DNA of 8,837 nt from the NCBI GenBank assembly GCA_902158745.1, contig CABGHH010000059.1, positions 1 through 8,837 of the forward strand, given 5' to 3'. Shown piece after piece: positions 6,226-8,837 of the stretch. Position 1 is the stretch's first letter. Each line of letters begins with the position of its first letter. Below the pieces are notes generated by a model, which searched no databases, was not told where the DNA came from, and was given only the letters and a program-made list of their open reading frames with translations. The stretch is from Candidatus Methanolliviera sp. GoM_asphalt (GTDB taxonomy: Archaea > Halobacteriota > Methanoliparia > Methanoliparales > Methanoliparaceae). Both the position numbers and the translations under genes were made by a program.

Positions 6226-7191
6226 AGAACCCTCTGCAATCTTTCTCTCTCTTTTTCCCCAGCCCAACGGACTTGGCTTGACGTATCTATCTATTAACGG
6301 CGTAAATGCGTTCATCAGCAAGATCGAATAGCACACCCCTTCAGGCATCCCGCCCCACAACCTGAAGACCACGACGAAGACCCCAGCACCTATTCCAAAT
6401 ATCACCCGCCCCCATCTGGTAATAGGGCCCGTCACGTAATCTGTTGCCATAAAGAATGCTCCGAGCATCAATCCTCCTGCAAGCACATGAAATATCGGAT
6501 CCTGTCCCACGAAGAACATTAAAAGGAATACCGTGCCTATATAGCTCAAGGGAATTCTCCAGTCTATTATTTTGAGAGTCAAAAGGATGGAAGCCCCGAT
6601 CAGTATCGCGATCGCGGAGGTCTCGCCTATACATCCTCCGACGTTCCCTAAGAATAGTTGCATAGAAGGTGTGGTAATATGATGAAGTTTTAGGGCATTT
6701 AGCGGGGTGGCGGCCGTGATGGCATCTGCTCCACCAAAGGGTACTATCCATGTCGTCATCAGAACCGGCCAGCAAGCCATCAAAAACGCCCTGCCCACGA
6801 GGGCGGGATTGAATATGTTCTGCCCAAGACCACCGAAAACCTGCTTCCCGATCGCGATGGCAAAGACGGCGCCAACGACTGGCACCCACCATGGGACCGT
6901 TGGAGGCAAAACGAGCGCCAAGAGGAGACCTGTAATAATAGCGCTGCCGTCCATGCGAAATTCCTTCTTTCTCACCTTCAGGATCAAAAATTCTGTGATC
7001 AACGCCGAAAGAACGCTTAAAATTATGATGAAAAGGGCATGATAACCGAAAAAATATATTCCAGCGACCGTTGTAGGCATAAGCGCCAGAATCACCAGAT
7101 ACATAATCTTTTCTACAGAAATATCTTTTCTTATATGCGGGCTTGCAGATACAATGAATCTTTCATCTTTCTCGTTGAGATCTTCAGACAT
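6220..7191 (-). CDS. rnfD: RnfD, FMN-carrying integral membrane subunit
   Basis: A 323-residue multi-pass membrane protein of the RnfD/NqrB family. Residues 1-28 are a cytoplasmic lead (SASPHIRKDISVEKIM). Family landmarks: RMDGSAIITGLLLALVLPP (79-97), FGGLGQNIFNPALVGRAFL (119-137), DAITAATPLNALK (156-168) with Thr162 as the expected covalent FMN site, GGCIGETSA (185-193), FMATDYVTGPIT (247-258), and PEGVCYSILLMNAFTPLIDRY (283-303). All expected landmarks are present and the length is normal. It is the main membrane scaffold of electron transfer and, with RnfA/E, of ion movement; Na+ versus H+ cannot be read from the sequence. The ATG is preceded by GGAGAT (7203-7198), which lies in the loop and stem of a hairpin. 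The stop ends a basic tail (GKRERKIAEGSK). Confidence 0.95.
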   Translation of the reverse strand: MSEDLNEKDERFIVSASPHIRKDISVEKIMYLVILALMPTTVAGIYFFGYHALFIIILSVLSALITEFLILKVRKKEFRMDGSAIITGLLLALVLPPTVPWWVPVVGAVFAIAIGKQVFGGLGQNIFNPALVGRAFLMACWPVLMTTWIVPFGGADAITAATPLNALKLHHITTPSMQLFLGNVGGCIGETSAIAILIGASILLTLKIIDWRIPLSYIGTVFLLMFFVGQDPIFHVLAGGLMLGAFFMATDYVTGPITRWGRVIFGIGAGVFVVVFRLWGGMPEGVCYSILLMNAFTPLIDRYVKPSPLGWGKRERKIAEGSK

Positions 7192-7235
7192 TTAAAAATC
7201 TCCGATTTTTAAGTTTGCAAATCTAAGATTTGCAA
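7192..7235 (-). promoter_or_regulatory. Two tandem perfect hairpins at the rnfC-rnfD junction, one carrying the rnfD ribosome-binding site
   Basis: Hairpin 1 (7235-7215) is TTGCAAATC-TTA-GATTTGCAA, 9 base pairs and a 3-base loop, and includes the rnfC stop. Hairpin 2 (7212-7192) is TTAAAAATC-GGA-GATTTTTAA, also 9 base pairs with a 3-base loop, ending directly before the rnfD ATG. The rnfD Shine-Dalgarno GGAGAT begins in its loop. The second stem is almost all A-T, so it should be weak and could melt or be opened by ribosomes leaving rnfC. A tuning role for the C-to-D ratio is inferred. Confidence 0.65.
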
Positions 7236-8641
7236 TCATTTTTTCTTCTCCCCACCTCATCTTTTGCCCAGCCGATGAGCTGCGCCAACGGTATCTTCGA
7301 TGGACAGACATAAGAACAAGCTCCACAGCCCATGCAGGCGTCTATGTAATTCTCTTCGCAGAGGTCAAACCTCCTATTTCTCGCATATCTCGCCAGATCG
7401 GTTGGTATCAGATTCACCGGGCAGACCTCAACACAACTCCCGCATCTTATACAGAGAGTCTCCTCTTCTTTCTTCACCGTCTCTTTTCCAAGAACCAGAA
7501 GGCAGTTAGTCCCCTTTATCGTAGGCGTTCTTGGGTTAATTTGGCAGAGCCCCATCATAGGGCCACCCATTATCATCTTACCTGGTTCGTCTCTGAAACC
7601 GCCACAAGCTTCGATCAGCGAGGAAAATCTCGTCCCGACCCTGACTAATAGATTTTTTGGCTCTTTTACACCGCCCGTAACGGTTAAAACCCTCTCCACC
7701 AAGGGTTTGCCCTCATAAACCGCATCGTACGCAGCCTTTGCGGTGCCTACGTTCTGAACGATGGTGCCCACATTGGCGGGTAATCCCGGTCTCCCATTGA
7801 CTCTCAATGGCACTTCACGGTTGAGCACCGTCTTTATAAGCATCTTCTCAAATCCCTGAGGATATCTGGTTTTTAGCTTCGAAACCTCCATCTTTTCCAT
7901 CCCGAATTTCTCTACCAGGTCTTTCATCTTGGCTATGGCATCCGGCTTGTTGTCCTCTATGGCTATGATTGTTCTTTCGGCGCCAAGAATATTCATAAAG
8001 ATCTCTGCACCTTTTATTATTCTCTCTCCATTCTCGAGCATCGATCGATGATCTGCGGTAATGTATGGTTCACATTCACACCCATTTATGATCAGCGTAT
8101 CAATTTTATCCTTGGGAGAGAGTTTTACTGACGTGGGGAATGCCGCCCCACCAAGACCGACGATTCCTGCCTCTCGGATCATCTTGATAAGTTCTTCTTT
8201 CGTCTTCTCTGATAAATCCCTAATCTTCTCGCCCTTGACCCATTGGTCATTGCCGTCTGATCTTATCAAAATAGCCGTGCTTCTACGCCCAAGAGACGGG
8301 TGGATCTCTTTTTTAATCGCTGAAACGGTGCCTGAGATGCTTGCATGAACAGGGGCAGAGACAAAACTCTTAGAATCTCCTATCTTCTGTCCCACCTTAA
8401 CTTCCTCCCCAACTTTAACGATGGGCTCATTAGGAGCGCCTATGTGCTGTTGCAGATGTATCGCCACGATATCTGGAATATCTATCGTCTCAATTGGGGT
8501 ATATTCTGTAATCTTGTAATCCGTCAGAGGAACACCCTTTGCTACAACATTCCAAAAAAAATTCTTTGCTCCAGTCATCATATCACACGTCGCCTCGTCA
8601 TCTTTATAGCTTTTGTTATCATCGTATCGCGGATCTCCCAT
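7223..8641 (-). CDS. rnfC: RnfC, peripheral flavin/FeS subunit
   Basis: A 472-residue soluble subunit bound to the membrane complex. In order: a family N-terminal region ending IHLQQHIGAPNEPIVKVG (61-78), a barrel-sandwich segment (VGEEVKVGQKIG to SISGTVSAI), the FMN/nucleotide-binding GIVGLGGAAFPTSVKL (159-174), INGCECEPYITADHR (185-199), RYPQGFEKMLI (259-269), an SLBB-like region (about 317-360, GGPMMG at 359-364), and two ferredoxin motifs, CIRCGSCVEVCP (397-408) and CMGCGACSYVCPSKIPL (436-452). In bacteria this subunit meets NADH; in M. acetivorans electrons go to a cytochrome and methanophenazine, so the partner here is open. The start is uncertain: ATG 8641 is the furthest upstream in frame but its nearest GAGGGTGG is 16 bases away, whereas ATG 8581 has GAGG 11 bases before it and would remove 20 polar residues. 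It is the first gene of the operon. Confidence 0.94.
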   Translation of the reverse strand: MGDPRYDDNKSYKDDEATCDMMTGAKNFFWNVVAKGVPLTDYKITEYTPIETIDIPDIVAIHLQQHIGAPNEPIVKVGEEVKVGQKIGDSKSFVSAPVHASISGTVSAIKKEIHPSLGRRSTAILIRSDGNDQWVKGEKIRDLSEKTKEELIKMIREAGIVGLGGAAFPTSVKLSPKDKIDTLIINGCECEPYITADHRSMLENGERIIKGAEIFMNILGAERTIIAIEDNKPDAIAKMKDLVEKFGMEKMEVSKLKTRYPQGFEKMLIKTVLNREVPLRVNGRPGLPANVGTIVQNVGTAKAAYDAVYEGKPLVERVLTVTGGVKEPKNLLVRVGTRFSSLIEACGGFRDEPGKMIMGGPMMGLCQINPRTPTIKGTNCLLVLGKETVKKEEETLCIRCGSCVEVCPVNLIPTDLARYARNRRFDLCEENYIDACMGCGACSYVCPSKIPLAQLIGWAKDEVGRRKNDCKS

Positions 8642-8837
8642 ATAAATGTTTATTTTGCCACCCTCAATCAGTTAGATGTCTCGTTGACTTATTATATTCA
8701 TAACAACTCATCAGATTATATTATATTATCATAATATATATTAATTATACCATAAATACTATTAATATTTGTATTACTATCTTTTATCAGTTATACCTCT
8801 CATAAAAACTTATTAACATCACCTGAAGATCAAAAGA
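8642..8837 (-). promoter_or_regulatory. AT-rich region upstream of rnfC, probable operon promoter
   Basis: This 196-base stretch has no convincing gene and is much richer in A and T than the rest. Read on the minus strand it holds several TATA-like boxes: GAATATAATAAG (8699-8688), AATATAATATAATC (8728-8715) and TAATATATATTA (8743-8732). The first would start transcription near 8670, leaving a leader of about 30 bases that contains GAGGGTGG (8665-8658). No single box stands out, so the exact promoter is not resolved. A divergent promoter for a gene beyond the right edge is also possible. Confidence 0.45.
8722..8738. repeat. Perfect dyad upstream of rnfC, candidate operator
   Basis: TATATTAT-C-ATAATATA is an inverted repeat with 8-base arms around one central base, overlapping the TATA-like boxes. 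A second perfect palindrome, TAATATATATTA, follows at 8732-8743. Symmetric AT-rich sites over a promoter are common repressor targets, but such dyads also arise by chance in sequence this AT-rich. Confidence 0.3.

Noticed and set aside
6341..6892. A 183-codon minus-strand frame inside rnfD
   Set aside because: It is an out-of-frame shadow of rnfD, rich in Arg, Cys and Trp with no family motif, while the rnfD frame carries all the landmarks.
8787..8837. Minus-strand frame open from the right edge for 16 codons to a TGA, possibly the end of a gene upstream of rnfC
   Set aside because: Sixteen codons are too few to judge, and AT-rich sequence of this kind often stays open this long by chance. 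It needs sequence beyond the edge.

Overview
The window reads as archaeal chromosome, probably from a methanogen- or ANME-related euryarchaeote (lineage inferred). The evidence is a short archaeal-type S-adenosylhomocysteine hydrolase, a BRE/TATA promoter placed for a nearly leaderless transcript, Shine-Dalgarno sites matching GGAGGTGAT, oligo-T termination, and an rnf operon in the CDGEAB order known from Methanosarcina acetivorans. No tRNA, rRNA, CRISPR array, insertion sequence or phage gene was seen.

Layout. Bases 2-1887 (+) hold the 3' part of a pterin-dependent corrinoid methyltransferase (MeTr/AcsE/MetH pterin-domain family), overlapping by one base an S-adenosylhomocysteine hydrolase gene. 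This is a methyl-group (SAM cycle) module. A 184-base gap holds a T-rich stretch and then a clear BRE/TATA promoter. Bases 2072-3210 (+) hold a two-gene envelope-stress module: a membrane-anchored DUF4097/Toastrack beta-repeat protein, then a PspC-domain protein with a LiaF-like membrane tail. Converging on it, with 17 bases between, is a six-gene rnf operon on the minus strand (8641 down to 3228): rnfC, rnfD, rnfG, rnfE, rnfA, rnfB. The last 196 bases are AT-rich and non-coding as far as I can see; they probably carry the rnf promoter.

How the genes work together. Rnf couples electron flow between ferredoxin and an acceptor (NAD+ in bacteria; a cytochrome/methanophenazine route in M. acetivorans) to Na+ or H+ transport. 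RnfB takes electrons from ferredoxin; RnfA and RnfE carry the intramembrane iron-sulfur site; RnfD and RnfG carry covalent FMN; RnfC is the peripheral flavin/FeS subunit. All key motifs are intact, so the complex looks functional. PspC/Toastrack proteins are linked to membrane stress, so their position beside an ion pump is suggestive but not proof of a shared role.

Most unusual points: RnfB carries a C-terminal polyferredoxin extension (about nine predicted FeS cluster motifs, 42 Cys in 431 residues); the rnfC-rnfD junction carries two perfect hairpins, one showing the rnfD ribosome-binding site in its loop; and the rnfC-rnfD and rnfD-rnfG junctions share the same 23 bases, contiguous at one and split by a 25-base quasi-palindromic insert at the other.
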